DNA from: Acidovorax delafieldii
GTDB lineage: Bacteria > Pseudomonadota > Gammaproteobacteria > Burkholderiales > Burkholderiaceae_C
Reading direction: 5' to 3'
NCBI GenBank assembly: GCA_002377855.1
Contig: DFQQ01000010.1
Coordinates: 62,001 to 126,000 of the forward strand
DNA: 64,000 nucleotides
Numbering within the stretch: position 1 is the stretch's first letter; every line of letters starts with the position of its first letter. The position numbers and the translations under genes were made by a program. The notes under the pieces were generated by a model. That model was not told the DNA's origin. It was given only the letters and a program-made list of their open reading frames with translations, and searched no databases. This document shows, piece by piece, positions 34,514 to 42,715 of this stretch.

Positions 34514-34708
34514 GTGCCAGCGCCTGCACCGCCAACCTGGATGCATCACCACAATTCGTAACATATGGGCACAATGCGACGGGAAGAGGCTGCGTAGCGG
34601 CACCGCTGGCAACCTTGGCGACCTTGGTAATTGCCCTTGTGCCATCCCCGTGCGAGAGAGGCGTGTGCCCCGCATGAAAACTGGTCTGCTTTTTTTCTGG
34701 AGATATCC

Positions 34709-36292
34709 ATGAAGCTCAGTCTCAAACTCCCCCTCGCATTTCTGGCAGCACTTTTGCTGCTGATGGCGGCGGCCCTGTTTGGCATCCAACAGCTGAACCA
34801 GGCACTCACCGTGTACGAAACCACGGTGGCACAAAGCTTTGCGCAAGAGCGCCGGGCGGCCACGATGCTGCAGGACTTCAAGGTACAAGTGCAGGAGTGG
34901 AAGAACGTGCTGCTGCGCGGCAAGGACAGCGCCCAGCGTGATCGCTACTGGGCAGCCTTTCAGCAGCAGGAAAAAGCTGTAGCGCAGGGCGCAAGCCAGT
35001 TGCTGGCCGAGCTGCCGCAGGGGCCGGCGCTAGAGAAGTTGCGCGCCTTCAGCCAAGCCCATGAGCGCATGGGCGCCGCCTACCGCAAGGGTTACGAAGC
35101 ATTCAAGGCAGCGGACCAGGATGCCCAGGCGGGCGATAAAGCAGTGCAAGGCATGGACCGAGAGCCCTCGCAACTGCTCGATGAAGCCGGTGAGCTGATC
35201 GCCAAAGCCAGTGCTGACGTAGCGAGCAGGGCCGCCCACCGCGCAGGCCAGGCCACCACCATCAGCCTGATCGTGATGCTGGCGGTGTGCGCTGCCAGCG
35301 CAGTGGGCGCGTTGCTGTTCAGCCGCTCGGTGGTGCGGCCCATCGGGCAGGCGGTGCAGGTGTCGCAGGCCGTTGCCAAGGGCGACCTGACGGCAGCCAT
35401 CCCTTCCACGGGGCGGGACGAGATCGCCCAGTTGCTCAATGCCCTGCACGACATGCAAGGCAGCTTGGCTGGCGTGGTTCAACGGGTGCGCACCAACGCC
35501 AACAGCGTGGCCGGTGCCAGTGCGGAAATCGCCATGGGTAACAACGACCTGTCGATGCGCACGGAACAACAGGCCAGCGCACTGGAGCAAACCTCTGCCT
35601 CGATGGAAGAGCTCAGCTCCACCGTGCAAGCCAATGCCGACAATGCCCGCCAAGCCAGCCAGCTGGCCGTGGACGCCTCTTCAGTGGCCGTACAGGGCGG
35701 CACCGTAGTGGCAGAGGTGGTCAGCACCATGCGGGGCATCAACGACAGCAGCAAAAAGATCGCCGACATCATCGGCGTCATCGATGGCATCGCTTTCCAG
35801 ACGAACATCCTGGCCCTCAACGCGGCAGTGGAGGCGGCCCGGGCAGGCGAGCAAGGGCGCGGATTCGCGGTGGTCGCCAGCGAGGTGCGCAGCCTGGCCC
35901 AGCGCAGCGCCCAGGCCGCCAAGGAAATCAAGGGGTTGATCCACACCAGCGTGGAGCGTGTCGAGCAAGGCTCGGCGCTGGTGGATCAGGCGGGCACCAC
36001 CATGACCGAAGTCGTCACCGCCATTCGCCGCGTGACCGACATCGTGGCCGAGATCAGTGCGGCAAGCACCGAACAAAGCCAGGGCGTGGTGCAGGTGGGC
36101 GACGCCATCACGCAAATGGACCAGGTCACCCAGCAAAACGCGGCACTGGTGGAGGAAAGTGCCGCAGCGGCCGACAGCCTCAAGCTGCAGGCGCAGCAGC
36201 TGGTGGAAGCCGTGGCGGTTTTCCGCCTGTCGGCCCACGATGCTCCTGCAGTGCCCTCTGCCCCGCGCAATCTGCAATTGACAGCTGGCTGA
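34709..36292 (+). CDS. Methyl-accepting chemotaxis protein
   Basis: A 527-residue chemoreceptor. Transmembrane helices are at about 7-26 and 184-205, framing a helical periplasmic sensor of about 155 residues; a HAMP domain follows (206-260) and then the coiled-coil signalling domain. The tip matches the consensus (IIGVIDGIAFQTNILALNAA, then EQGRGFAVVASEVR). Gln/Glu pairs for methylation are present. There is no C-terminal CheR pentapeptide. Ligand unknown. The SD GGAG and ATG at 34709 are clear. It is convergent with ppk2. Confidence 0.94.
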   Translation: MKLSLKLPLAFLAALLLLMAAALFGIQQLNQALTVYETTVAQSFAQERRAATMLQDFKVQVQEWKNVLLRGKDSAQRDRYWAAFQQQEKAVAQGASQLLAELPQGPALEKLRAFSQAHERMGAAYRKGYEAFKAADQDAQAGDKAVQGMDREPSQLLDEAGELIAKASADVASRAAHRAGQATTISLIVMLAVCAASAVGALLFSRSVVRPIGQAVQVSQAVAKGDLTAAIPSTGRDEIAQLLNALHDMQGSLAGVVQRVRTNANSVAGASAEIAMGNNDLSMRTEQQASALEQTSASMEELSSTVQANADNARQASQLAVDASSVAVQGGTVVAEVVSTMRGINDSSKKIADIIGVIDGIAFQTNILALNAAVEAARAGEQGRGFAVVASEVRSLAQRSAQAAKEIKGLIHTSVERVEQGSALVDQAGTTMTEVVTAIRRVTDIVAEISAASTEQSQGVVQVGDAITQMDQVTQQNAALVEESAAAADSLKLQAQQLVEAVAVFRLSAHDAPAVPSAPRNLQLTAG

Positions 36293-36302
36293 GGGGCGGT
36301 TG

Positions 36303-36341
36303 CCCCCCCCGCTCCGCGGGCCGCAGGCCCGGGGAGCGGGC
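36303..36341. terminator. GC-rich hairpin between convergent MCP and ppk2
   Basis: CCCGCTCC and GGAGCGGG arms around a GC-rich inner palindrome, filling the 49 bp between the two stops. There is no T-run, so it is at best a weak terminator. Confidence 0.4.
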
Positions 36342-37565
36342 CTACAAAATCGCGCCGGGCTGCTCTCCGCGCTCGTACACCACGTGCGCACGGCCCACGA
36401 TGAGAGGGTCGAGCTTGCCCACACGGGCGAGGTCCTTCGCGGCATAGGGCAGCTTGTGCAGCACGTAACGCATGGCGTTCAGGCGCGCTCGCTTCTTGCA
36501 GTCGCTCTTGATCACCGTCCACGGCGCATCGGCCGTATCCGTGTCGCAAAACATGGCTTCCTTCGCACGCGTGTAGTCATCCCACTTGTCGAGCGAAGCC
36601 GTGTCGATAGGGCTGAGCTTCCACTGCTTGAGCGGGTGCGCCTCGCGCTCCTTGAAGCGGCGGCGCTGCTCCTTTTGGCTGACCGAGAACCAGAACTTGA
36701 TCACATGCACGCCGCTGCGCACCAAGTGGCGTTCAAACTCCGGCGCCTGGCGCATGAATTCGGCGTACTCGGCATCGGAGCAAAAACCCATCACGCGCTC
36801 CACGCCGGCGCGGTTGTACCAGCTGCGGTCAAACATCACGATCTCGCCCTGCGTGGGCAAGTGCTGCACGTAGCGCTGAAAGTACCACTGGCCTCGCTCG
36901 GTCTCGGTGGGCTTTTGCAGCGCCACCACGCGCGCGCCACGGGGGTTGAGGTGCTCCATGAAGCGCTTGATGGTGCCGCCCTTGCCCGCCGCATCGCGCC
37001 CCTCAAACAAGATCACCACGCGCTGCCCGGTCTCCTTGACCCAAGCCTGGAGCTTGAGCAGTTCCACCTGCAGGCGGAATTTTTCCCGCTCGTACGTGGC
37101 GCGGCGCAGCAGGTTGCGGTAGGGGTAGGCCCCACGGCGCCAATCCCGGGCAAGTTCCTCGTCGGGGTTGAGCCCTGGCGGCTCGGCGATTGGGCCGTGG
37201 CCCGCGTGTTGGCGAAGCGCTTCGCGCAGCGCCTCCAGATCGTCCTGCGATGCGCCTTCCAGCAGCGCCCGCAGGCTGGAAATGCGCTGCTGCGGAGATT
37301 GCGTCGCGTCGTCGCTGCTCAAGAGCGAGAGCACCGCTGCCGTTTGGTGACCCTGCGCGGCCTCAACCGCCTGATGGGCTACGTGCCTGGCCAAAGCGTC
37401 CGTCTGCAAGCTGGGGGACACATCCCCGCGAGACACCGCACGCACCCTGTGCGAATCTGCCGCCGTTGCGGCGGGCCGAGGAGAAACCCGGCTGCGCTGG
37501 CGGCTGCGAGTGGGGGAAGCAGCTGTGGCCGCAGCAGACACAGCGGGGGCACGGCGTTGGTTCAT
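36342..37565 (-). CDS. ppk2: Polyphosphate kinase 2
   Basis: Makes GTP or ATP from polyphosphate and nucleoside phosphates. 407 residues, one PPK2 domain (class I type). Walker A is FEGRDAAGKGG (188-198), Walker B DRSWYNRAG begins at 246, and the lid has KFWFSVSQKEQRRRF. The first 130 residues are a low-complexity Ala/Ser/Arg/Gln extension, longer than in typical class I enzymes of about 270-300 residues. The start at 37565 follows family practice. Followed on the plus strand by a palindromic repeat and the ribH gene's end. Confidence 0.93.
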   Translation of the reverse strand: MNQRRAPAVSAAATAASPTRSRQRSRVSPRPAATAADSHRVRAVSRGDVSPSLQTDALARHVAHQAVEAAQGHQTAAVLSLLSSDDATQSPQQRISSLRALLEGASQDDLEALREALRQHAGHGPIAEPPGLNPDEELARDWRRGAYPYRNLLRRATYEREKFRLQVELLKLQAWVKETGQRVVILFEGRDAAGKGGTIKRFMEHLNPRGARVVALQKPTETERGQWYFQRYVQHLPTQGEIVMFDRSWYNRAGVERVMGFCSDAEYAEFMRQAPEFERHLVRSGVHVIKFWFSVSQKEQRRRFKEREAHPLKQWKLSPIDTASLDKWDDYTRAKEAMFCDTDTADAPWTVIKSDCKKRARLNAMRYVLHKLPYAAKDLARVGKLDPLIVGRAHVVYERGEQPGAIL

Positions 37566-37777
37566 GGACAAAGTCTCCGAAAAGCGTGGGGGGTTGGCGG
37601 TGCGCGTCGGGGCACTGCAAAGAGGCGCGCTTGCCCAGCCCGCACTTTGCAGCGTCACTGCAGCAACGCACCATCAACGCCCATTTTTGCGCGCAGCCCT
37701 TGCGACGTCTTGATAGGAATCAAGGCGCTTACACAAAAGCGCTCGCTCACGCCTGGGCAACGTCTCTGGCCGGTATT

Positions 37778-37840
37778 TTGATAAAAACCAGCTATAGCCC
37801 CCGCCAATAAAGCCCAGGCAGCTATGTTTTTAATAGCATT
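37778..37840. repeat. Palindromic intergenic repeat, copy 5 (ppk2/ribH)
   Basis: TTTTGATAAAAACCAGCTAT and CAGGCAGCTATGTTTTTAAT face each other around CCCCGCCAATAAAGCC. A degenerate copy between the ribH stop and the ppk2 start, probably terminating ribH. Confidence 0.65.
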
Positions 37841-37849
37841 TCAATCAAC

Positions 37850-38371
37850 TCAACCTTCGACAGCACTCAGGTGGTCCAGCGTCGCCAAGCATGCGTGCGC
37901 CACCTCCGTTCCTTTTTTTACGAAGTGCTCTCGGAAAAAACACAAATGGTCCTCGTGCCCGTGAAAGTCGCGGGGCGTCAGCACGGCCGATAGGACGGGG
38001 ACGTCCGTCTCCAGCTGTACACGCATCAAGCCGTCGATCACTGCGGAGGTCACGAATTCATGGCGGTAAATGCCACCGTTCACTACCAAACCGCAGGCCA
38101 CTATGGCGTCGTAGCGGCCGCTGCGCGCAAGTCTCTGGGCCAGCAGCGGTATTTCGAATGCCCCGGGGACGTCAAAGTGCGTCACTTGTGCGGCTGAAAG
38201 CCCCTGGCGTGCAAACTCAGCCATGGCTGCGTCGCGTGCCTGGTGAACAATGTCCCGATGCCAACTGGCGCAGATGATGGCCACCCGTTCCTGGCGATGC
38301 CGTGTGACAGGCTGGACAGGCACGGCCGTGTTGCCGCCGGTGGTGGAATGGGGGAATGAGGACTGATTCAT
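37850..38371 (-). CDS. ribH: 6,7-dimethyl-8-ribityllumazine synthase, type II (RibH2-like)
   Basis: Condenses 5-amino-6-ribitylaminouracil with dihydroxybutanone phosphate, the penultimate step to riboflavin. 173 residues. ASWHRDIVHQA and FDVPGAFEIPLLAQRL are lumazine synthase motifs; GGIYRHEFVTSAVIDGLMR matches the RibH2 type (usual form GxIxxTPHFEYV in type I). Type II enzymes are known from Brucella and Mesorhizobium. It is alone, without ribB, ribC or ribE, and lies 185 bases downstream of an FMN riboswitch, so its expression should fall when FMN is plentiful. Confidence 0.93.
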   Translation of the reverse strand: MNQSSFPHSTTGGNTAVPVQPVTRHRQERVAIICASWHRDIVHQARDAAMAEFARQGLSAAQVTHFDVPGAFEIPLLAQRLARSGRYDAIVACGLVVNGGIYRHEFVTSAVIDGLMRVQLETDVPVLSAVLTPRDFHGHEDHLCFFREHFVKKGTEVAHACLATLDHLSAVEG

Positions 38372-38435
38372 GGTCTTGTCTGAGAGAAAGGTTTACCAGA
38401 ATCAGGGCGCGCACAAGCAAAGCCCCCTGCCCCGC

Positions 38436-38465
38436 AAAAACACCCGCGCACAGGCAGCGCGCGCA
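38436..38465 (-). promoter_or_regulatory. Putative expression-platform hairpin of the FMN riboswitch
   Basis: On the minus strand, CGCGC and GCGCG arms with a seven-base loop are followed by T5 (38436-38440). It lies between the riboswitch aptamer and ribH. It may be the switchable terminator, but the stem is short and the alternative fold was not computed. Confidence 0.35.
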
Positions 38466-38555
38466 GTCGGCTCTGTCGCCCCGAAGGCGCAAGCCATCCA
38501 CCACGTCGCGCACAGCGCCGCACACGGGCACCTGCTCACAGAAGGCCCATGGCTC

Positions 38556-38721
38556 GCGATCTCTTTCATCCGGACTGTGACCGTCGGCTCTGGCATCGCA
38601 CCAGATCTGCTGACCCCGCACCCTGTTCAGAAGACCAACGGTGCAGGCGCTCGCGGGCTCCTGCAGACACCACTGCCCGCAGATACCGCCGGTAGGGAAT
38701 TCCGCCCCGCCCTGAGAACGC
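38556..38721 (-). promoter_or_regulatory. FMN riboswitch (RFN element)
   Basis: The minus strand carries all conserved blocks in order: TTCTCAGGGCGGGG, GAATTCCCTACCGGCGGTA, AGCCCGCGAGCG, GGTCAGCAGATCTGGTG, GCCAGAGCCGACGGTCA and AGTCCGGATGAAAGAGA. The ends pair as P1 (GCGTTCTC with GAGATCGC). This is a textbook FMN aptamer of 166 bases. It lies in the leader of the RibH2-type gene and controls it by transcription or translation. Confidence 0.97.
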
Positions 38722-38754
38722 TGTCGCCCTCGGGGACCCGAGGCCAACGGGTCG

Positions 38755-38781
38755 ATTTTAGAGGGCACCAGCACCCAGCAA
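38755..38781 (-). promoter_or_regulatory. Candidate promoter of the riboswitch leader
   Basis: TAAAAT (38755-38760) and TTGCTG (38776-38781) on the minus strand, spacing 15, would start the transcript about 30 bases before the aptamer. The spacing is short and the match only fair. Confidence 0.3.
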
Positions 38782-38921
38782 GCGAAACGGGCGGATCGGG
38801 CCAGCAGGACAACACCGGGTTGCGGGGCCCGTTTGCAACCGCGTTGGCGCGCGCTCAATTCGGCTGCAGGTCAACGGGCCATCCCGCTTTACCGGGCCGC
38901 CAGCCGCCAGAGCTCGCGTGC

Positions 38922-39608
38922 TCAAAACGCCCGGCTGTAACGCACCTGCATAAAGTTTTCTCCGGGATTTGGCTTGCGGATACCCCCGTTGGAAACGTGG
39001 CGCAAGACCAGCATCAATTCATGCTGCCTGCGTTCACCAAAGTTGAAGCCGATTCCCTGGTGGTCGGTGAAATTGAAGCGCGTGCTGAAGGTCTTGTGCC
39101 GCGTTGTGTAATGCCCGTCCAGCACCGACAGGCCAATGCCCCCCTCCAGGAACCACGCCGAGCGTCCGCCATCAAAGCGCAAGCGCAGCGTCGGCACCAG
39201 CGCCACCTGCGTCCAGTGGCGTCGCCCAGGCTCTGCCCGGCCTGCGGGCACCCGCCAGTGGGCCACGTGCGCATCCCAGTGTCCGCTCAACTCTCCGCCC
39301 AGAAAGGGCCGGTGCCACGCCCACGGAATCTGTACGCCCACCGACGCCAACCCCACATCGCCCGCCGCACGCCCGCCATCCACGAACATTCTGCGAGGCT
39401 CGGGCCTGTAGGCATCCATCCCAGCGGGCAAGACCGCAGACTGCCCGGCATTGGCTCCCACGCCCTGGGCGAACGCGGGTAGGGCGCCCCCGCCTAGCAC
39501 GTACACGCAAACTATTGCAGCAAAGCGCCTCCACCCGCTTACCGCCTCGCTCACAAAAGGACGGCCATTGGAAGAGGGAGACGAAAGAGGTGAAATAGGA
39601 AAAAACAC
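38922..39608 (-). CDS. pagL: PagL-like lipid A 3-O-deacylase
   Basis: Outer-membrane beta-barrel enzyme that removes the 3-O acyl chain of lipid A. The C-terminal RHVSNGGIRKPNPGENF holds the catalytic His204, Ser206 and Glu217 with the spacing of Pseudomonas PagL, and the preceding strands (RFNFTDHQGIGFNFGE) match. A signal-like segment (FAAIVCVYVLGGGALPAFAQ) precedes the mature protein. The start is uncertain: GTG at 39608 has GGAG eight bases upstream and is used; GTG at 39554 and TTG at 39644 are alternatives. It lies just upstream of the ribH leader but is not functionally related. Confidence 0.85.
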   Translation of the reverse strand: MFFPISPLSSPSSNGRPFVSEAVSGWRRFAAIVCVYVLGGGALPAFAQGVGANAGQSAVLPAGMDAYRPEPRRMFVDGGRAAGDVGLASVGVQIPWAWHRPFLGGELSGHWDAHVAHWRVPAGRAEPGRRHWTQVALVPTLRLRFDGGRSAWFLEGGIGLSVLDGHYTTRHKTFSTRFNFTDHQGIGFNFGERRQHELMLVLRHVSNGGIRKPNPGENFMQVRYSRAF

Positions 39609-39726
39609 AACGGGGCTCCGTGAACAAATTCGTAACAAACGCAACGCAGTCCAATCTACACAAGCCCCCTGGGCACGGCAATGCTTGCGGCTCGCTGGCT
39701 CTGTAGGCCAAGCGCGCGAACGTGCG

Positions 39727-40209
39727 TCAGCGCGGCCTCTCGAACCCGCCTTCTGCCCACGCAGTAGCGCTGGCGGCGGTGAGCCGAAAGGTGGGCGCCA
39801 CCGCTACCCGCGCCAGCTCTTCGCCCAGGCCATCGTGCGCGCTCAAAGTGGCCGTCGCACCTTCGTCGTCGGGAACAATGGCCAGCACCACACGCAGGCG
39901 CTGGCCCTGCACAGTGATGGTGACGCTCCTGTTCAGCTGCGCGTGCAGCTGCTGCTCGTGGCGGCGCAGCACTTCGCTGGCGGTTTTCACGAGCGTGTTG
40001 AAAGCCGAAACGTCCAGAGGCTTCGGATTTTTCTTGTCGCGCCCCATGGTCCACGGGCCCACCAGCGCAGGCTCGGACTCTCCTTGCAGCGTCATGGCCA
40101 CGGCCCATCCATCATCGTCCTCGTTTTTGATGACGCGCGCCGTCCAACGCCCATCGCTCCAAAGACGAGGTTCCTGGACGGTGTGGGGCATATCGTTGGT
40201 GTCGTGCAT
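39727..40209 (-). CDS. Conserved hypothetical protein, about 160 residues
   Basis: A soluble protein of 160 residues with no signal peptide, helix-turn-helix or catalytic motif that I recognise. It opens MHDTNDMPHTVQEPRLWSDG and has a beta-rich, Trp-containing N-terminal half (RWTARVIKNEDDDGWAVAM), then GPWTMGRDKKNPKPLDVSAF and a helical segment ALLRRHEQQLHAQ-like. Codon bias is normal for the region, so it is likely a real gene. The ATG at 40209 is preferred over one at 40245. Function unknown. Confidence 0.7.
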   Translation of the reverse strand: MHDTNDMPHTVQEPRLWSDGRWTARVIKNEDDDGWAVAMTLQGESEPALVGPWTMGRDKKNPKPLDVSAFNTLVKTASEVLRRHEQQLHAQLNRSVTITVQGQRLRVVLAIVPDDEGATATLSAHDGLGEELARVAVAPTFRLTAASATAWAEGGFERPR

Positions 40210-40380
40210 GGGGCAAGGCGGTCTGAGGGAAAGGGCGCTGAGCATAGCGGCAGGCGGCTTGTTGTGCAGAAAACCCGGCGGCTCACCGCACGAAGTGGGG
40301 TGCGTGGTTTATCGCCTAATCGCTCTGACCCCCTGTTCCCCATAACCTTTTGTTATGCAGTACGGCGGACCCGCGTCGCG

Positions 40381-41358
40381 TCACCCCCGCGCCCCTGCGT
40401 CCACCGGTTCGGCTGCAATACCACGCAGCACCTCAATAAATGCCTGCGCCGCGGGGGTGGGCGGTTCGCCCAGGCGGGTGATGAGCCCGTAATCAGGCAT
40501 GCGGTCGGGAAGCTCCACCGGAATGCGGATCAGCAGGCCTTTGCTCACATACTTCTCTACCAGGGCGGCGGGCTGCAGGGAGACCATGTCGGTGGCGCGC
40601 ATCAACTCCAGCGCGAACAGGAACGAGGGCGTCTCCACCACTCCCGAAGTGGGTGCCAGCCCTGCTCCGGCGAAAACATCGTCCGACACCTTGCGCACTG
40701 CCGTGGAGGCGGGGTACAGAATCCAAGGCCAATGTGCCAGCTCCGTCAAAGCAAGATCCACCGCGCCGCGCAGCGGGTGGTGCAGACCGGCCACCACCTG
40801 CAGCGGTTCCGCTGACAGCCGCTCATAGTGGAACTGGCTGCGCTGAGGATCGTCGGTAAAGCGCCCGATCATCAGGTCGATCTTGCGCTCGGCCAGCCAG
40901 ACGATCAGCTGATCGCTGCTTTGCTCCAGGATTTTGAGCACCAGCAAGGGGCGCAGGCGCTGAACCTCGGCCACCGACGCCACCAGCAGATGTGCCGCCG
41001 AACCTGAAATAGCGCCAATCGACAGGTGGCCGTGTCCGCCTTGCTTCAGGGCGTTGAACTCATCGACAAATCTGCGCTGGCCATCCAGTGCCGCTCCCGC
41101 ATAACGCAGCGTAAAAAGCCCCAGCTCGTTGGGCCGCATGCCGCGCGAGAGGCGGTCGAACAACCGCGCCTCCAGGATCTCCTCGATATCCATGAGGATC
41201 TTGGTGGCAGCAGGCTGCGTGACATGCATCTGCTCGGCCGTCAGGCGCAGGTTGCGGGTGCGCCCGAGGATGTCCAGAAACTGCAAATGCCGAAACCGCA
41301 GGCGCGCGCAGGCCTGCGCCAAAGACAAGGGTTTACCCGGAAATTCGTCTGGACTCAT
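40381..41358 (-). CDS. LysR-family regulator (GbpR-like)
   Basis: 325-residue regulator with HTH at about 15-75 (RFRHLQFLDILGRTRNLRLT then AEQMHVTQPAATKILMDIEE) and a C-terminal effector domain. The VTQPAATKILMDIEEILEAR pattern is that of the GbpR/galactose-binding-protein regulator group. It is divergent from the dctP-dehydratase operon with about 155 bp between the starts, so it probably responds to a sugar acid or its breakdown product. ATG at 41358 is chosen over 41388. Confidence 0.85.
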   Translation of the reverse strand: MSPDEFPGKPLSLAQACARLRFRHLQFLDILGRTRNLRLTAEQMHVTQPAATKILMDIEEILEARLFDRLSRGMRPNELGLFTLRYAGAALDGQRRFVDEFNALKQGGHGHLSIGAISGSAAHLLVASVAEVQRLRPLLVLKILEQSSDQLIVWLAERKIDLMIGRFTDDPQRSQFHYERLSAEPLQVVAGLHHPLRGAVDLALTELAHWPWILYPASTAVRKVSDDVFAGAGLAPTSGVVETPSFLFALELMRATDMVSLQPAALVEKYVSKGLLIRIPVELPDRMPDYGLITRLGEPPTPAAQAFIEVLRGIAAEPVDAGARG

Positions 41359-41513
41359 AAGCGTTTGGAATGGATTGTCGCAAAACATTCAGTGGACCCG
41401 ACCAGGGCTGCTGCCTAACCTGTGGGCTGCGTCAAGACGGACCACCACAAGGGATCGCACGGCGCCGATGGCTTGGGCCATCGAGACCCAGCCATTCCAA
41501 CGGAGACAAAACC

Positions 41514-42521
41514 ATGAAGTTCAAGACCCTCGCCCTGGCCGCCACCGTGCTGGCCGTCCTGGCCGCGCCGGTAGCCGCACAAGTCAAGGAACACACCTTC
41601 AAGGTCGGCATCGGCCTGAGCGACGACCACCCGCAGGCCCAGGCCGTGCGCCACTTTGCCGAACGCCTGCAGGCCAAGAGCGGCGGCAAGATGAACGCCA
41701 AACTGTTTGCCAGCGGCGCCCTGGGCAATGACGTGAGCATGACCTCGGCCCTGCGCGGCGGCACGCTGGAGATGACGATCCCGGATTCATCCACGCTGAT
41801 GTCGCTGATCAAGCCCTTTGGCGTGCTGAACCTGCCGCTGACCTTCAACACCGAGGCCGAGGCCGACGCCTTGCTCGACGGGCCCTTCGGCCAGAAGCTG
41901 CTGGCCAGCCTGCCCGACAAGGGCCTGATCGGCCTGGGCTTCTGGGAGAACGGCTTTCGCCACGTGACCAACTCGCGCCGCCCCATCAACACAGCCGACG
42001 ATCTGGCGGGCCTGAAGCTGCGCGTGATCCAGAGCCCCCTGTTCCTCGACACTTTCAACGCCCTGGGCACCAACGCCACGCCCATGCCGTTCACCGAGCT
42101 GTACACCGCCATGGAACAAAAAGCCGTCGACGGCCAGGAGAACCCACCGGCGACCATCCTGGCCAGCAAGTTCTATGAGGTGCAAAAGCACCTGGTGCTG
42201 TCGCGCCACATGTACAGCGCCTGGGTGCTGCTGATGTCCAAGAAGACCTGGGACGGCCTGTCGGCAGATGAGCGCAAGATCGTGCAGGAGGCCGCGCGCG
42301 AAGCCACGCTGTTCGAGCGCAAGACCATCCGCGCCTTCAGCGAAACCGCCTTGGGTGAGCTCAAGAAGGCGGGTATGCAGATCACCGAACTGCCCGCCGC
42401 CGAGCAGGCCAAGCTGCGCACCAAGCTGCAGCCCGTGCTGGCCAAGTACAGCAAGGAGTTTGGTGAAGAGACCACCAGCGAACTGATGGGCGAGCTGGCC
42501 AAGGCGCGCGGCGGGAAGTGA
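41514..42521 (+). CDS. dctP: TRAP transporter substrate-binding protein DctP (sugar-acid operon)
   Basis: Periplasmic receptor of 335 residues with a signal peptide cleaved at AAQ (about residue 23). The DctP pattern is present: TFKVGIGLSDDHPQAQAVRH, FASGALGNDVSMTSALRGG, and GLKLRVIQSPLFLDTFNALG, whose Arg grips the substrate carboxylate, then GQENPPATILASKFYEVQKH. It differs from the TakP-like pair at 5-7 kb. GGAG precedes the ATG. It opens an operon whose membrane subunits are at the far end. A sugar acid such as a pentonate is inferred. Confidence 0.92.
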   Translation: MKFKTLALAATVLAVLAAPVAAQVKEHTFKVGIGLSDDHPQAQAVRHFAERLQAKSGGKMNAKLFASGALGNDVSMTSALRGGTLEMTIPDSSTLMSLIKPFGVLNLPLTFNTEAEADALLDGPFGQKLLASLPDKGLIGLGFWENGFRHVTNSRRPINTADDLAGLKLRVIQSPLFLDTFNALGTNATPMPFTELYTAMEQKAVDGQENPPATILASKFYEVQKHLVLSRHMYSAWVLLMSKKTWDGLSADERKIVQEAAREATLFERKTIRAFSETALGELKKAGMQITELPAAEQAKLRTKLQPVLAKYSKEFGEETTSELMGELAKARGGK

Positions 42522-42580
42522 GCGTCTCGCTTGCCCCCGGTCGCGCGATCGGTGGATTCGAACGCTGCTCCCCCTCCTAA

Positions 42581-42640
42581 CCGTTCTCGCTGAGCCTGTC
42601 GAAGCGCCGCGCAAGGCTTCGGCAAGCTCAGCCCGAACGG
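42581..42640. repeat. REP-like 60-bp hairpin, copy 1
   Basis: CCGTTCTCGCTGAGCCTGTC leads into a mirrored right arm ending GCCCGAACGG, with GAAGC at the top. The palindrome contains GCTGAGC-TGTCGAAG, a widespread proteobacterial repeat. It lies between dctP and the dehydratase gene and may stabilise or attenuate the mRNA. Confidence 0.85.
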
Positions 42641-42715
42641 AGATTGGGTAGTTCACGTTCAACAAGGCCCCATCCGTCGCGCAGCCCTGCCCTGCTGCAC
42701 CCCCGCCTAGCCCAC

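Noticed and set aside
42545..42580. GTTCGAATCC on the minus strand, like a tRNA T-loop
   Set aside because: The flanking bases do not pair into a T-stem and no acceptor stem or D-arm is visible.
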